This document shows positions 46,201 to 59,531 of a DNA stretch of 64,000 nucleotides, piece by piece. Both the position numbers and the translations under genes were made by a program. This DNA comes from Raphanus sativus (taxonomy: Eukaryota; Streptophyta; Magnoliopsida; Brassicales; Brassicaceae). Where the stretch lies: the NCBI RefSeq assembly GCF_000801105.2, contig NW_026615385.1:1-64000 (forward strand), written 5' to 3'. Under the pieces are notes generated by a model. It was given only the letters and a program-made list of their open reading frames with translations, made no database searches and had not been told where the DNA came from. Numbering within the stretch: position 1 is the first letter of the stretch; each line of letters opens with the position of its first letter.

Positions 46201-48911
46201 TCTAACTCTTTCAGAGTTTTATCATTCCCGAGAATATCATTAATTCTCCAGGGACTATTAAGATGCATCTCAAGTCATTCGTGTCCTGCTAGACATATCA
46301 ATATTGCATCTACTATAAATTTTCTCCAGTAACCTCGGAACAAGCCGTTTTTTATACCTCAAGGTTATCTTTTATTTCATTTTCTGGAGAAATATATACC
46401 TTGGACTTTTTGTCCAAGAATCTCTCGTTTTTTCTAACGAGCTTTATATCGAATTGATTGCCTCATTTACTATTTGGCTAATCAATTCACTCTAACCTCA
46501 TACATAGAGGTAGATTTATGATCATGATCATCATTTATATAGCGCTTTTTCATTTATTTATTGTCGGCAATCTATTTTCTCTTTGGTTCCATCTTTTTAC
46601 TCGTACTGATATGGTTAATCGAGATCTCTTTATCATCGTCGATGATTTAACCAGGTACCTGACTACACATTAACCCATATCAACGGTCTTTAAGAGATTC
46701 GTCCTCTATTCATATTTTTGCTCCATTTTGAGGACACTTTGGAACCAAAATGGTCTATCACGTCTCTAGCGTGCCATAGACTCATATATCATCCTTTTAG
46801 GATACATTTTCTTATTGGAGCCTTTTCAGCTGGATTATGAGATCATTATTTTATCAAAATGTCTGGCAGGCATTTTATAAATGGATTATACTAAATAACT
46901 TTCATGATAATCCATTACTCATATCTCATTCCATCAGCTGTTTCATATGCTTCTAGCAACCTTGCGAGCATATTTCTGATGAGTCCATATATTTTATCCC
47001 TTTTGGATTGTATATGACTTTATTACATGCATAACTGCATGTTTAGACCTAATCATGGGAATCATCTTATTTGAATCTACTTTATCAAGTTCTTTTTCGA
47101 GTGGACAGAATATTCTCATTGTTCCACTCAATAGGATTCTTTAATTCTCCCCCTCGAGATGATGACACTCCATGTCTAAAATCTCGTACTGAATCCACAC
47201 TAGAACCAATAACATATTCAGATTTCCCATTTTGGGATGAATTATGTTTCAAATCCTTTAGAGTGAGATCCTGATTTGGGACTGTTTAAAGAAATCACAT
47301 CTATTGAACTTGTTTGATGATTCAATACCCATGATGGTTCCTTTGTTTCTTTAAGACATGCTATATGTGAAAAACTTTTAGTTTTTCAACATTTCACAAT
47401 AATGTCGATAACATTATTGGGGATGGCTATATATCAGTAAACTTCATGTTTACTACTCATTCATAATTTTTGTCATCCTTCTCTTATGCATGTCTTTTCA
47501 TCATAAGCTCTTATAGAACCAATAGTAATTTTATATATATTACTAGATACTATACTTATTTATTTTGAGAGAGGATAGATATTTGTTACCTTTAATAGCC
47601 ATGTACGATGACTCAATATTTGCCAAGTATATCTATCTCCATCCTGAAATCTCAAAATATTATTTAGAAAAATAATTTTCATGTCACATCGATATTTCCA
47701 TTTTTATTTTCTGAATCACCCAGAAAATCTTAAAACATCAAGATGAGTATTCAATCCATGAAAGATGGTCCGGGTTCATAAGAGATGAGGTATATCTCAC
47801 TTCCTTTCTCTTTTCTTATTGACCATCAATACAGATCGGCTAATATTTTGGTGTACAACAAATATGTACCCAACGTTCTGTCTTGCCAAATCTGTAGCAA
47901 ACCTTTTCTGTTTGCCTTTTATCACCCGACCATTTTCATTTACGTGGAAGTTCTTATTATTTCATTGGGACGGTATATTCTTCCTCGTCCTTTTCCACGA
48001 CCACGATAGCGGTTTCAACCGCATCTACACCCTCGTCTTTTTCTAGTAGGATCAACTTGATGGTTTAGTATCATGATATCCAACTTTTCAGTTTTCATGG
48101 AGGATTTACATCAACTCCAACTATTTAGTGAATCCTTTCTTTCAAGGATTTAGTTTTTCAAAGATCTTCTAGATCTTTTCATGATACACCTCATCTTATA
48201 AACCATTTTTAAATTGGTGTAAGATATCATGGCTTTTCTTTTCTCATCTGATTAACTTATCGATGATTTCTCAAAGCTCATTTTCTCTCAGGTGTATATT
48301 TACACCCAGTGCCCAGATCATATAATTATTTTTGTAATATCTAGGGCATTAGATTCGAGCTTTGTTAAATTCGACATGATTAATGAATTTATAATAATAT
48401 AAATATAGACGAGAATTAAATGCGTAATTTAAATGCATAAATTAAAAGCATAAAATAAAGGCAAAAATTAAATTGCGTAAATTTAAATTGCAGAAATTTA
48501 AATAGCATAAATAAAATTGTGGGCCCAGCCCACCATATGATCCAGGAGTCTTAGACTTCCATATTGATCATTTTCAAAGGTTTGAGGCGACATAGTCGGT
48601 GGTCATATTAACCTTTTTCTTTTAATCAAGGTCCGAGGAGGCTTAGCCTTCCATTTTCGACCTTTTATTCACGGAGGTAAAACCTACCACGTGTTTCTCT
48701 GATCGTGAAGGCCTAGCCTATCTTAACGATCAGTCGGGGAAGGCAACGCCTCTCTTCCAGAAAAATAAACAGAGAAGGCCTAGCCTCTCACTCCGGAATA
48801 ATAAAAATAATTTAAATAATTAAAATTATTGAAAGACATAAATTTAAAAACTTATCTCGCTTGCTTGGTTTAAGAACGGTCGGTATAAAAGAGCTTGTCG
48901 TGCTGATAACG
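46201..48911 (-). other. Decayed or non-coding Copia interior
   Basis: No frame over about 80 codons. Near 48540-48800 there are repeats of GAGGCTTAGCCTTCC-like text. The primer-binding region lies at its right end. Confidence 0.5.
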
Positions 48912-49170
48912 TGTTGTGAACTATTAGCTCAAATATATAAATCTGTATATATATATTATATATTTGTGTTTATAGAATAAAGGGGAAATGGTAGACAAGA
49001 GTTTTTTGAGAGAATAGAATTGTTTCTCTTCATCATATTATTACAAATGATTGTGAAGTGATCATTTATATAGGGAGGTAAGTCGGTGAAACCAAACCGA
49101 CATAATAGAAAAAGACAAAACAAAAGGATAAACATTATCCTTGTATTGGATAATCATCTATTATCTAACA
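48912..49170 (-). repeat. Copia LTR (5' LTR in element orientation)
   Basis: 259 bp, about 98% identical to 44743-44998. Confidence 0.9.
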
Positions 49171-49175
49171 ATAGG
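49171..49175 (+). repeat. Right 5-bp target-site duplication of Copia element
   Basis: ATAGG. Confidence 0.88.
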
Positions 49176-49319
49176 TTTTTCTTAAGATTTTCCTTTTTCC
49201 TATAGTTTGGATTTTCTCTTCTTTTAAGTCTTAAGGAAGTATTAACCAAACTAAGATCGATTTTAGTACAATCTTACTTTTGATTCACATTTTATCCATT
49301 TTGGCTAAATATTCGCTTG

Positions 49320-49540
49320 TTTATTTAAGGATTTTTAGTGATTTAAACTTCAAACTATTTTTCGATCGGAAGAAAAATCCCAACTAAAATTTTATGTTTT
49401 TAAAACCTCAACTAAGATTCCGTTAATGTATTAACCTTTCCATTAACAGTTCCATCTAAAGTGGACGTAAAATATTAATTTGAAACGCTAAGTTTTATTA
49501 AAATGAGAAAACGATATGTAATTACCCAAAAACAACACGC
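49320..49540 (+). repeat. Partial copy of the fold-back element arm found at 55541-56985
   Basis: GGATTTTTAGTGATTTAAAC, CCCAACTAAAATTTTATG and CCGTTAATGTATTAACC match the arms of that element. It stops at the second Copia LTR. Confidence 0.5.
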
Positions 49541-49544
49541 AGAC

Positions 49545-49769
49545 TGTTCTAATCCTAGTGTTTTTGTCTTAGAACAGATCGAACTAAAGAGAGAGAGAGA
49601 GAGAGAGAGAGCCGTATGGCTTAGAGATGAATGAATTGTTGTGTTATTCCAAGAGTAACGAGTTCCTTATATAGGATTACGTAGCTTGAAGACAAAGTCT
49701 AATAACTTGGAGTAGGGAACAAGTAAATCTAGAACATTCCATAATAGACATCACACAATATTCATAACA
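49545..49769 (-). repeat. Probable 3' LTR of the second Copia
   Basis: TGTTCT..ATAACA borders, with an internal GA microsatellite at 49588-49611. The partner is missing, so the left border is tentative. Confidence 0.45.
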
Positions 49770-49977
49770 CTTCCCCTTGATGTCTATTGTGCGTGTAAGA
49801 TGATATCTCGTTAAAAACCGAGATTGTAATGCCATAACCGTCTAGAGTTTGTAATGCGTTTGGAATACTGCCTCGTTAAAACCTTTCCATGGTAAACCCA
49901 AAAACCCAATGTGGTAAAAACGGGAAGCCATGGATAGGAAAAAGAGTACAACCGCATTACTCCCCCTGAAGTGAACA

Positions 49978-50328
49978 TCACTGAAGGCTTCTCAGTGATT
50001 GCATACCAATCTGCTGCATAAGCTTCCTGAGCGTGCATGTTGGTAATGCCTTAGTGAAGAGGTCGGCTGAGTTCTCGCTTGATATGACTTGGAGTACCTT
50101 GACCTCTCCTTCCTTCTGTAGATCATGGGTGAAGAAGAACTTGGGGAGAACATGCTTAGTCTTGTCACCCTTGATGTATCCATCCTTGAGCTGAGCTATG
50201 CAGGCCGCATTGTCTTCATAAAGAATGGTCGGCCCATCCTTACCATCTGTGATCCCACATGCTGTCCGAATATGATGTGTCATGAGTCTCAACCAGACAC
50301 ACTCCCTACTTGCTTCATGGATCGCCAA
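49978..50328 (-). pseudogene. Copia RNase H domain of the second element
   Basis: The frame encodes AIHEASRECVWLRLMTHHIR, ILYEDNAACIAQLKDGYIKG and SSENSADLFTKALPTCTL, the family's conserved RNase H end. Upstream, in another frame, VTNPKTGYISHMEA continues the domain, showing a frameshift near 50330. Confidence 0.85.
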
Positions 50329-50483
50329 TATCTCAGAGTGATTGGATGATGTGGCTGATATAGTCTGCTTGACTGATCTCCATGAAATGACCGTGCCTCC
50401 ATATGTGAAATGTAGCCGGTTTTGGGATTGGTAACCTGCATCAGCAAAATGCTTTCATGATATTCATGGTCCATTCGAATCAT

Positions 50484-53330
50484 ATGGTTTATCTCTCTTA
50501 GATAAATTTGACCATGAATGTCTTTGTATGTCCATGATCTGTCCGGATCATGACATCATCCATAATCCATCCGGATTATGTTCTTGTCCACTATATATCT
50601 TATTCATATCCTTTGACCAAAACTCTTTATGAACTTTTAGTACATGTCCACGGTCTGTTCATGAAGTGGCTATTGTGTTATAGTTTGAAGTTTAATCAAA
50701 ACTAAGCCACTTTTTGGTCAATAGGACGTTCCTCTCACTTGGATGGTTTAGATCGGATTTAAGACCTAGAGGAACTGGTCGGAACAAGCTGGACGGGATG
50801 GATTGGTCGGGACCAATGATGACTAAAGTCGAACTAGGTCGAACATGATCCTAGTCGGTATGGTTCCCTTTGGTCGTGAATCTGATGGATTCTCAGACCA
50901 TTTGATCAATCTATTATTGGTACGTTGGATCATAGATCCCAACATTCATATACGGCTAATGATCTCTACTATAGATCATCGTAGTCTCTTTATAGCCTTT
51001 CCAAGAATCAATCATCTTAATCATCCTTTCTTTAAGTATAAACACAAGGAATATATTGACTACTATATGGACTGATCTGAAACGTTCTTATAGAACTTTC
51101 TACTAAGCATCACTTAGTCTTATCATATCGTGTGTACATACACGCATGCAGCTGCATTTCAGTCCATGAACAACGCAGGAACGATGTTGTTCTATGAGAA
51201 CTTCTTTCTCATCTGTCAAGGTATCTTATATTACCTTTATATATATCCAGTGAGATATCAATTGTCTACTACATCTTTCTTATATGCCCAGATCTTTATC
51301 AATTTCGATATTGGGTAGTAGCATTCACCACATAGAAATTTATTTCCTTGTTCCTTAGTCCCTGTGAGTATCCTTGTGTGATTTAGCCATTCCATTGAAT
51401 GCTTCATGTAGCAACATGTACGACCACTTGTCTGTATTTTCATGTTCTACTGCTCACGATTTTCTTTTCCTCACAAGACTCATCTGTTCACTGGTTAGAT
51501 GGCGTCTATCTTATGTATTTGGCCAATACGCCCATCATATACATTCTTTACTATAACTCCACGTCCCATTTTATTCTCTATGAGTACTCTTACGTGGGTT
51601 AGTGATCCTCGCATATCTCTTATGCTCAAGTGCTTTCTCTTTATCACTTATGAGTGTGTGTATGTATCGACACCTTATATAATGTTCCATCGCGTTCTAT
51701 CGCGTTCTAGATATGATACAATCGATTGAGATTTTATTATTATCAGGATCATTGAATACTTTGTAGTTTGCAAGGATACATTGTATGATACTTGTACCTT
51801 AGGACCGGCCGGTCTTATCTCATTGTCTAGTATGGTTTCTCTTTCATGAACCCGGATCTATCATTATGAGCACCTTATCTCTTTCTATCCGAGGTTCCTT
51901 GTATATGGAACATACTGGTCTATCTTGTATAGACTTCTACAGCAACTTGATTATGTCTCTATTATGACATTTATATAGTGGTGCTAAGCTGGTATGACTT
52001 AGTCATTCTTTCGGGTCTGTCTGGCTATCATTCTTTCTTTGTTTATGGACGTCCAGTACATATATATCTGGTCCGAGGATCTTTGCCAAGACTTGGATGG
52101 TTAAAACCATTCCACTTTCACTTTCTATTTACCATCTTATAGCTTTCTCCATGATGTTGGATAGTCAGATTCATCTTGTATGTAATCCGTGTACCTTGGC
52201 CACAATATGATCACCTTTGTTTGGCTCATGGTCTCATTGAATTCGTGGGAGAAAGATCATGTTCTCTTATCCAACATATATTCCCGATTTTCATCTCATC
52301 CTTAGATGAGGTATTCCATCCTAGATGGCACATAGGTATGTGGTGGTTTATTCATAAAGTCTTAGGATGGTCTATATCTGGATTATGACCCTTTATCATC
52401 TTTAGACGGGAATATCTATGCTCACTTTATATGGCCTGATGTATCTTACCTTTCATACATGTATTCTTGTGGTGTACCCAAGCTTATAGACTTTTGAAGT
52501 CTCAACCTTGTAGGTTATGCCTTATACGGCCAAGCTATAATGCCTTATGGCCTTCGGCCAGGCTTATCATGTTCGGGTTCTATAGTGTGGTCATGGACCA
52601 CACGGAGTGTTTATTCTCTCCCTCATGAACATGCTATAAAATACGTTTGTTTGTCCTCACTTAAACGTAATGCTTGGACGGCCAGCATGGCATGGTTTTA
52701 GACCATGATACACAAATTTGTGGTCTGGTCATGATCACGGGTTTTGTCCTCACTACCCTCATGATCAGATTATACTTTCGCGTTGCTTGGAACAATGAAG
52801 CCTACTGAGTTTTCCTTGTGTACATGTTTCACAACGTGAGATCTTATGGGATAACTCTTTGTGCCTTAGTAATTTTAAACTTTGCATCAAGTTCGGACCA
52901 GGATGGCTAATCCGGTCATGCCATAAAGTGTATAAATTCGTTGGTGAACCTTACTGGTTACCTAGGCTTTTATGCCTTATCACACTGATCCTTAGCATAG
53001 TATTAGATCAGTAGGGAGAATGTAGTCTCGACCTCTTTTGTATGTATGCCTTTGGCGATTTTCATAAGCTAAAGGAACATTTCCTTTTTCTTTGCTTTGC
53101 CCATTGGTTTATTATTGAAACCATTTTGATGTGGCTTGTAATGCCATTTCGACCTTTACTCCCTCCTCGGCCATTATTGGATCTACAACCACGGTTATTT
53201 TGGTATCCTTGTCCACGGCCAGTGGAGATTTTGGATCTCTCTCAATGGGTTTTAGGTGATAAATTTTGTGCCTCTTAAGGCCATGCCTTTGGTGTGGTGG
53301 TCTAGACATACTCTTCTCGAGTTTTCATTC
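50484..53330 (-). other. Decayed interior of the second Copia
   Basis: No long frame. The composition is like the interior of the first element. The right border is a guess. Confidence 0.4.
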
Positions 53331-53574
53331 TCATTTGTCAATCAAAAATATTTTTCAAGCAAATCAATCAATGAAGATAAAAGAAAAACTTTTATTAATG
53401 CTATGAAATTTTGAATGACAAAACATCAAATCATAAGTATGAAATCAGAATGTCTAAAGGCTTTAGATAATGGTCTAGCCGGCCACTCCATCTGTCACTT
53501 TAAATTTAGAGTTTATACCAATATTCTTACATCATAAATTTTGTATAAGTATGTTCAATGTTTGCTTTCCATAA

Positions 53575-54651
53575 TAATATGGAAAATCTAGTTAATAAAC
53601 TTAAAAGTATATATAATGTAAAGTTAAGAGTGTAATGTAATAATCTAACAAAAAGAAAACTACAAATAAAATAGATGAAGCTTTGTAACCATAGACCAAT
53701 AGAAATATTTGTTTGTCTATTTCATACGAATGATTTACTATGAATAGTATAGTCCTTGGGTATTGCACATGAATTATACTATTTATATACTAATTATACC
53801 AGTTGTACCAGCCGAATGAGAAAAAAAGAAAAAGGAAAATCGTGTGATTGTGATGAAAGAAGTGAAATGATCATGTGGCTGAGATAAAGAGAAAATGGGT
53901 CCCTAGTTGAAGATTAGAAGAAGAGAATAAAAGTCGTGCGGCTGTGATTGATAAGGAAGAACAATTCTATGTAGATTGGATTTTCATTAATGACATTATG
54001 GTAGTTTACCAGTTTTGGGGTCATGTAGAATAAATATGACTCAGTAGAATAAGAAATGATAGTTATGTCTCCTACAAAATTAATGTCCTTTAATCAACTC
54101 TAGCATATCTATAACTGACACATGTCAATCCATACTAAAGTTGATTATTTTATTTTTAATTTATTATATTTTAATCCTTATAATTTTATTTTTTGGACAC
54201 AATAGCTCAAATATTTAAAGTTATCAACATTAATCCTGTTTGTTTATAACTTCAAATTTGAAAATAAGTTTTAATATATGGTGATATATGAATAGAAATA
54301 AAATCTTACTAAATAAATATATTTTAACAATATATATATTTTTAGTTGATCTTAAACTAATCAGTTCACTATTATAATATTTGATTTTAATCAATGGAAA
54401 ACAACAGAAAATAGCATCAAATTAAAATGACTAGGTAAAGTTCTTAAACTTAATATATAGTTCACTTTTCACATTTTTCAGTTTATTTTAGTTGAAACTA
54501 TTATCATATGCAATTTCCTTATTAATATGTAATATATCAAATAAAAATAAATTTTGTTGACAGCTTTTAAGTTAATTATTTAAACTAACTAGACAAATAA
54601 TTGATTGTATATTTTTTTTAAAAATGATGGACCAATAAATTAAGTTATTAA
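53575..54651 (+). repeat. Direct repeat copy A (~1.08 kb)
   Basis: Starts TAATATGGAAAATCTAG and ends GACCAATAAATTAAGTTATT. It is nearly identical to 57993-59034. Non-coding. Confidence 0.88.
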
Positions 54652-55540
54652 GTGTTTTCATCGTCTACATACTACTAAATTTATTTATAATTGACGTTTC
54701 TATTTTAATAAGGTAGATTACATGATTTGTTAACTAAATTATAAATTACAAGAATACAAATTTGCATTGATAGATCATAATTACTGCACCGCTAATTCAA
54801 AGCCCAAAGGTAATATCTTTATATAAACATGTTTATTCATGCTCTAAAAAATAAAATAATCAATAATATTTTCTAATTTATAATTTAGTTATTATATTAT
54901 ATAAATTTAATTAAATTGTGGAGAAACAAATTTGTACTTATTAAATTTTAAACTATAAATAGGATAAATTAATTATTTAAATTATTTGAGAATTTGTTAA
55001 CAAACAAAATCAAAACTATAGGGACTAAACTATATTTTAAAATTAAAAAGTAGTCCAACTAAGCATGTGACCGATTATAGATATGTTATAATTGTTAACG
55101 ATGAGTATGCAATTCAAATTATTGTATAGTATTAGAAATTTTAAGAACATTCATATAATTTAGGCATTTATATTTCAGAATTTATAGTAAAAAATTCCCA
55201 GGATAGATTTTTAGGGGGTTTTCACCAAAACAAATGACCACCCTTATCAAAAAGGTTTCTTAACTTGATATCTGAACTTCATAATATTAATATTTTAACA
55301 TAAATTAGTTATTTGATTAAATTTTATTTATCTAAAATAAATTAAAACATCTATATGTCAACACATAGAAAAAGCATTTATCAAAAGTATCTAATATTGC
55401 CTCTTTTAAGATACTTTTCTCCTAATTATTCTAATTTTTCTTTTTTTTTTTGTAATTACTTAGATAATCATTAAGCACCTCCATCGGAGGTGCTCTCAAA
55501 AAGGAGAAAATGAACAAAAGAAGTTTCATTAGAAGATATT
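54652..55540. other. AT-rich DNA between repeat copy A and the fold-back element
   Basis: No gene or repeat recognised. Confidence 0.35.
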
Positions 55541-56985
55541 GTTAGTGATTCAAAACCTCCAACTATTTTTAAACCGGATAAAAAACCTCCAACTATTAAA
55601 CCGTTGATGCTGTTAACCTTCCGTTAAAAAAACATTTTTCAACGGAGACCTGTTAAATCGAAACACAATGTTTCATGTAATCATGAAAATGACACGAGGT
55701 TCTTACAAACAATGGATATTTTAGTGTTTAAACCCTCAACTATTTTTAAATCGGATGGAAAACCCCCAACTAAAACTTTATACTTTTAAACCCTCAACTA
55801 TTAAACTTTTAATTCATTTAACCATCTCTAAACAAAGTCATCTTTTCTAAATGGGAACACATTAAATTGATACACACGAAGTTTCATGTAATCACATAAA
55901 TGACATGAAATGCTTAAAACTCCCTATATCAATGGGCAATGATAATCACAATTCATCCTGAAAAAAAAAAAATAGATTTCTTCTTGCTTGTCAAGAACCA
56001 TCGAAGGTGAGATAAGTCAAAAATATATGATGTTTGTAATTATAATTCGTTCTCTCATATTCATTTAATTAACATTCCAAAATACATCCTTTTATGTAAA
56101 TCGATATGGCATCTGTTCACCTCCTATAGAAACAACACAACTTTTTGACTTATGTCACTTTCGATGGTTCTTGAAAAGGAAGAAAACCGTAAATTTTGAT
56201 TTAGGGTGAATCATGAATGTCACTGGCCACTGATAAATGTGGTTTTAAGCATCTTATATTGTTTCTATGATTAAAAGAAATGATGTGTTTCAATTTAACT
56301 AGTCCACGTTCCGAAAAGACGATTTTGTTTACGGAGGGTTAAAGGTGATTCTTAAACAAAGTCATTTTTTCGAAACAAATGTTATCTCGACAAAGATTCA
56401 GGCATAGAAAAAGATGAATTTCGCAGTGTTAAGTAAATGAATAGGAGAGAATGAATTAGAATTACAAACAACACAATTTTTTTTATTTATCTCACCTTCG
56501 ATGGTTCTTGAAAAGAAAGAAGAACTCTAATTTTTTATTTGTGGATGAATTATGATTGTCATTGCCCATTGATATAAAGGGGTTTTAAATATTTCATGCC
56601 GCTTATGTGATTTCATGAAACTCTGTGTTTCAATTTAGCGGTTCCCGTTCAGAAAATATAACTTTGCTTATAGAGGGCTAAAAGCATTAATAGTTGAGGG
56701 TTTAAAAATAAAAAATTTCAGTTGGGAGTTTTCCATTTGATTTAAAAATAGTTGGAGGTTCAAATCACTAAAATATCTATTGATTATAAGAACCTCGTGT
56801 CTTTTTTGAAATTACATGAAACGCCGTGTTTCAATTAATGGGTCTTCGTTAAATAAAAATATTTTGTTAACGGAAGGTTAACAGAATTAACGGTTTAATA
56901 GTTGGAGGTTTAAAAACATAAAATTTTAGTTGGAGGTTTTTCATCCGGTTTAAAAATAATTGGGGGTTTAAATCACCAAAAACCC
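55541..56985. mobile_element. Fold-back element, Mutator-like layout, ~1.45 kb
   Basis: The left arm begins GTTAGTGATTCAAAACCTCC and the right arm, read on the minus strand, GGTTTTTGGTGATTTAAACC. The arms are complementary over most of their ~0.7 kb (for example AACCGGAT..AAACCTCCAACTA, GAACCATCGAAGGTGAGATAA). The phrase CTCCAACTA..TTTTAAA occurs twice in each arm. No coding sequence and no clear target duplication. Confidence 0.65.
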
Positions 56986-57992
56986 AAAGATAAATATATA
57001 TTTATACTTTCAGGGTTAACTAATCTAGATTTAGGGTTTAGAGTTAAGAGCATGTATTTATTTATTTTTTTGTAAAACTAAAATATAAATATAAAAAGTT
57101 TAAAAATAAAAAATAAAAAATAGGTTCAAAGAGTATTTTTGGATTTCAAAAATAAAATTTGAAAAAACATTATAACAAGTTTTAATTTGAAAATACATAA
57201 TTAGAAACTATAAAAATAATTTTTTTTTTATATATCTATAAAATATTTTATCATTTTTATTATTTATACATCTATAAAGCAAGATATATAAGAGTATTTT
57301 GCCTCTTTAATGAAACTTTTTGATCATTTTTTTCACTGGAGTTCTTTCGGTGATTAAAACTTAAAAATAGCTATTTAAGAGAATTTATAATATGGGTATG
57401 GATAAGTCGTATTCCCACAAAGCTTATATCCAATTTTTTTTATTATTAATAAGATATCTCTACAATATTATTTGATAAGTTATTTTCGTTTGTATCGGCT
57501 CTTACATTAATTTTAGATAATTAAAATGATAACCTTGATAAATTATATTTATTATTAAATATATTTATTACTTTTATTTAACTTTTTGTTAGTATTTTTA
57601 AAGATAATATCTTTATAAATATATTTAATAGAAATTTTATATTCAAAAACATGTATTTAATAAAAACAATCTCCTTTTATATAACCCAAAAAATAATTTA
57701 ATATAAAAATTTAATATCTTTAAAACACGAATTTCCATTTATATAACTCAAAATGAATTTTATATATTAATTTTTATTATTTAAATCATGCAAATAATGT
57801 TGACAAAAAATCATGTAAATAATAAAACTATTTTATATAATCAAAAGGAATATAATATAAAAAGAAAATAATAAAAAGAAAATATATTTAGAATAAAAAT
57901 TATATCTAAACCCAATAATTTAAGAAAAACTAATTATTTATATTATATATCAAAACATTTATATCCAAAGGAAATTTATTTAATATATAAAT
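56986..57992. other. AT-rich DNA between the fold-back element and repeat copy B
   Basis: No gene or repeat recognised. Confidence 0.35.
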
Positions 57993-59034
57993 TAATATGG
58001 AAAATCTAGTTAATAAACTTAAAAGTATATATAATGTAAAGTTAAGAGTGTAATGTAATAATCTAACAAAAAGAAAACTACAAATAAAATAGATGAAGCT
58101 TTGTAACCATAGACCAATAGAAATATTTGTTTGTCTATTTCATACGAATGATTTACTATGAATAGTATAGTCCTTGGGTATTGCACATGAATTATACTAT
58201 TTATATACTAATTATACCAGTTGTACCAGCCGAATGAGAAAAAAAGAAAAAGGAAAATCGTGTGATTGTGATGAAAGAAGTGAAATGATCATGTGGCTGA
58301 GATAAAGAGAAAATGGGTCCCTAGTTGAAGAATAGAAGAAGAGAATAAAAGTCGTGCGGCTGTGATTGATAAGGAAGAACAATTCTATGTAGATTGGATT
58401 TTCATTAATGACATTATGGTAGTTTACTAGTTTTGGGGTCATGTAGAATAAATATGACTCAGTAGAATAAGAGATAATAGTTATGTCTCCTACAAGATTA
58501 ATGTCATTTAATCAACTCTAGCATATCTGTAACTGACACATGTCAATCCATACTAAAGTTGATTATTTTATTTTTAATTTATTATATTTTAATCCTTATA
58601 ATTTTATTTTTTGGACACAATAGCTCAAATATTTAAAGTTATCAACATTAATCCTGTTTGTTTATAACTTCAAATTTGAAAATAAGTTTTAATATATGGT
58701 GATATATGAATAGAAATAAAATCTTACTAAATAAATATATTTTAACAATATAGATATTTTTAGTTGATCTTAAACTAATCAGTTCACTATTATAATATTT
58801 GATTTTAATCAATGGAAAACAACAGAAAATAGCATCAAATTAAAATGACTAGGTAAAGTTCTTAAACTTAATATATAGTTCACTTTTCACATTTTCAGTT
58901 TATTTTAGTTGAAACTATTATCATATGCAAATAATTGATTGTATATTTTTAAGTTAATTATTTAAACTAACTAGACAAATAATTGATTGTATATTTTTTT
59001 TTAAAAATGATGGACCAATAAATTAAGTTATTAA
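57993..59034 (+). repeat. Direct repeat copy B (~1.04 kb)
   Basis: Matches copy A at about 99% by eye except for one replaced patch at 58931-58950. It ends exactly where the LINE begins. Confidence 0.88.
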
Positions 59035-59531
59035 CACCCCGCAAAGATGTTGTACGAGGGATCGTTCATGGTTCATCTAACCAAGAACAGGAACCTATGG
59101 TCAAGAAGAGCATGGGGCAGGATGATTTGCAAATTATACTACTTAATGAGCCTTCCACGGAGGTGTTTCCAGAAGTGGGGGATTGGGAGAAGGCGCGAGG
59201 GAAAACTCAGGACAAGGGAGTTGAAGATGGTGATGTTCTGGTAGTATCTCCATCACGGTTTAGTCCTCTACAGGATATCGATGAAGAAGAGGAGATAAGG
59301 GCAAGGAAGGGAGTGGTAGAAGAGTGTGCAAAGGACGTGGAGGAGGGCGAAATTCTGGAGTATAAGCAGGAAGAAAAGCATTTGCAACAAGCTCAGGAGA
59401 GTAACAGAGGGAAGAAACCTGTAATAGGGGCCTCACATAAACCTTCTCGAGCGAGAGTGGTCCGTTCTAAAGATCTGCTGTATGGTAATAAGCAAGAAAA
59501 TTCAAAAAAATCTTCCGTTAGGAAGATATGA
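59035..59531 (+). pseudogene. LINE ORF1 (gag-like), 3' part
   Basis: The frame is open from the element's truncated start (RKDVVRGIVHGSS) to TGA at 59529-59531. It is highly charged (EEEEIRARK, VEEGEILEY, SRARVVRSKD), as is usual for the C-terminal part of plant LINE ORF1 proteins that bind the RNA. The N-terminal domain and zinc knuckle are outside the truncated copy. Confidence 0.7.

Larger units (their letters stand above)
44743..49170 (-). mobile_element. Ty1/Copia-type LTR retrotransposon, complete ends, decayed interior
   Basis: Two LTRs (44743-44998 and 48912-49170) start TGTTGTGAAC and end CTAACA, flanked by ATAGG duplications. The order of domains puts transcription on the minus strand. 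The polypurine tract AAGGGGGAG lies next to the left LTR, and a primer-site-like TATCAGCACG lies next to the right LTR. The interior is 3.9 kb and has no long frame, only remnants of integrase and RNase H. Confidence 0.92.
49545..53330 (-). mobile_element. Second Copia retrotransposon, truncated
   Basis: A probable 3' LTR (49545-49769, ending ATAACA) is followed by the polypurine-like CAAGGGGAAG (minus strand) and Copia pol remnants. No matching LTR was found on the right; the sequence runs into unrelated DNA before 53575. It has the same orientation as the neighbouring element. Confidence 0.65.

Noticed and set aside
47785..48046. Plus-strand frames of 74-75 codons in the Copia interior
   Set aside because: Opposite to the element's coding strand and without recognisable motifs.
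53575..59034. The ~1.05-kb direct repeats as LTRs of one retrotransposon
   Set aside because: No TG..CA ends, no primer-binding site or polypurine tract, no internal protein remnants, and no target-site duplication were seen. Kept only as a direct repeat.
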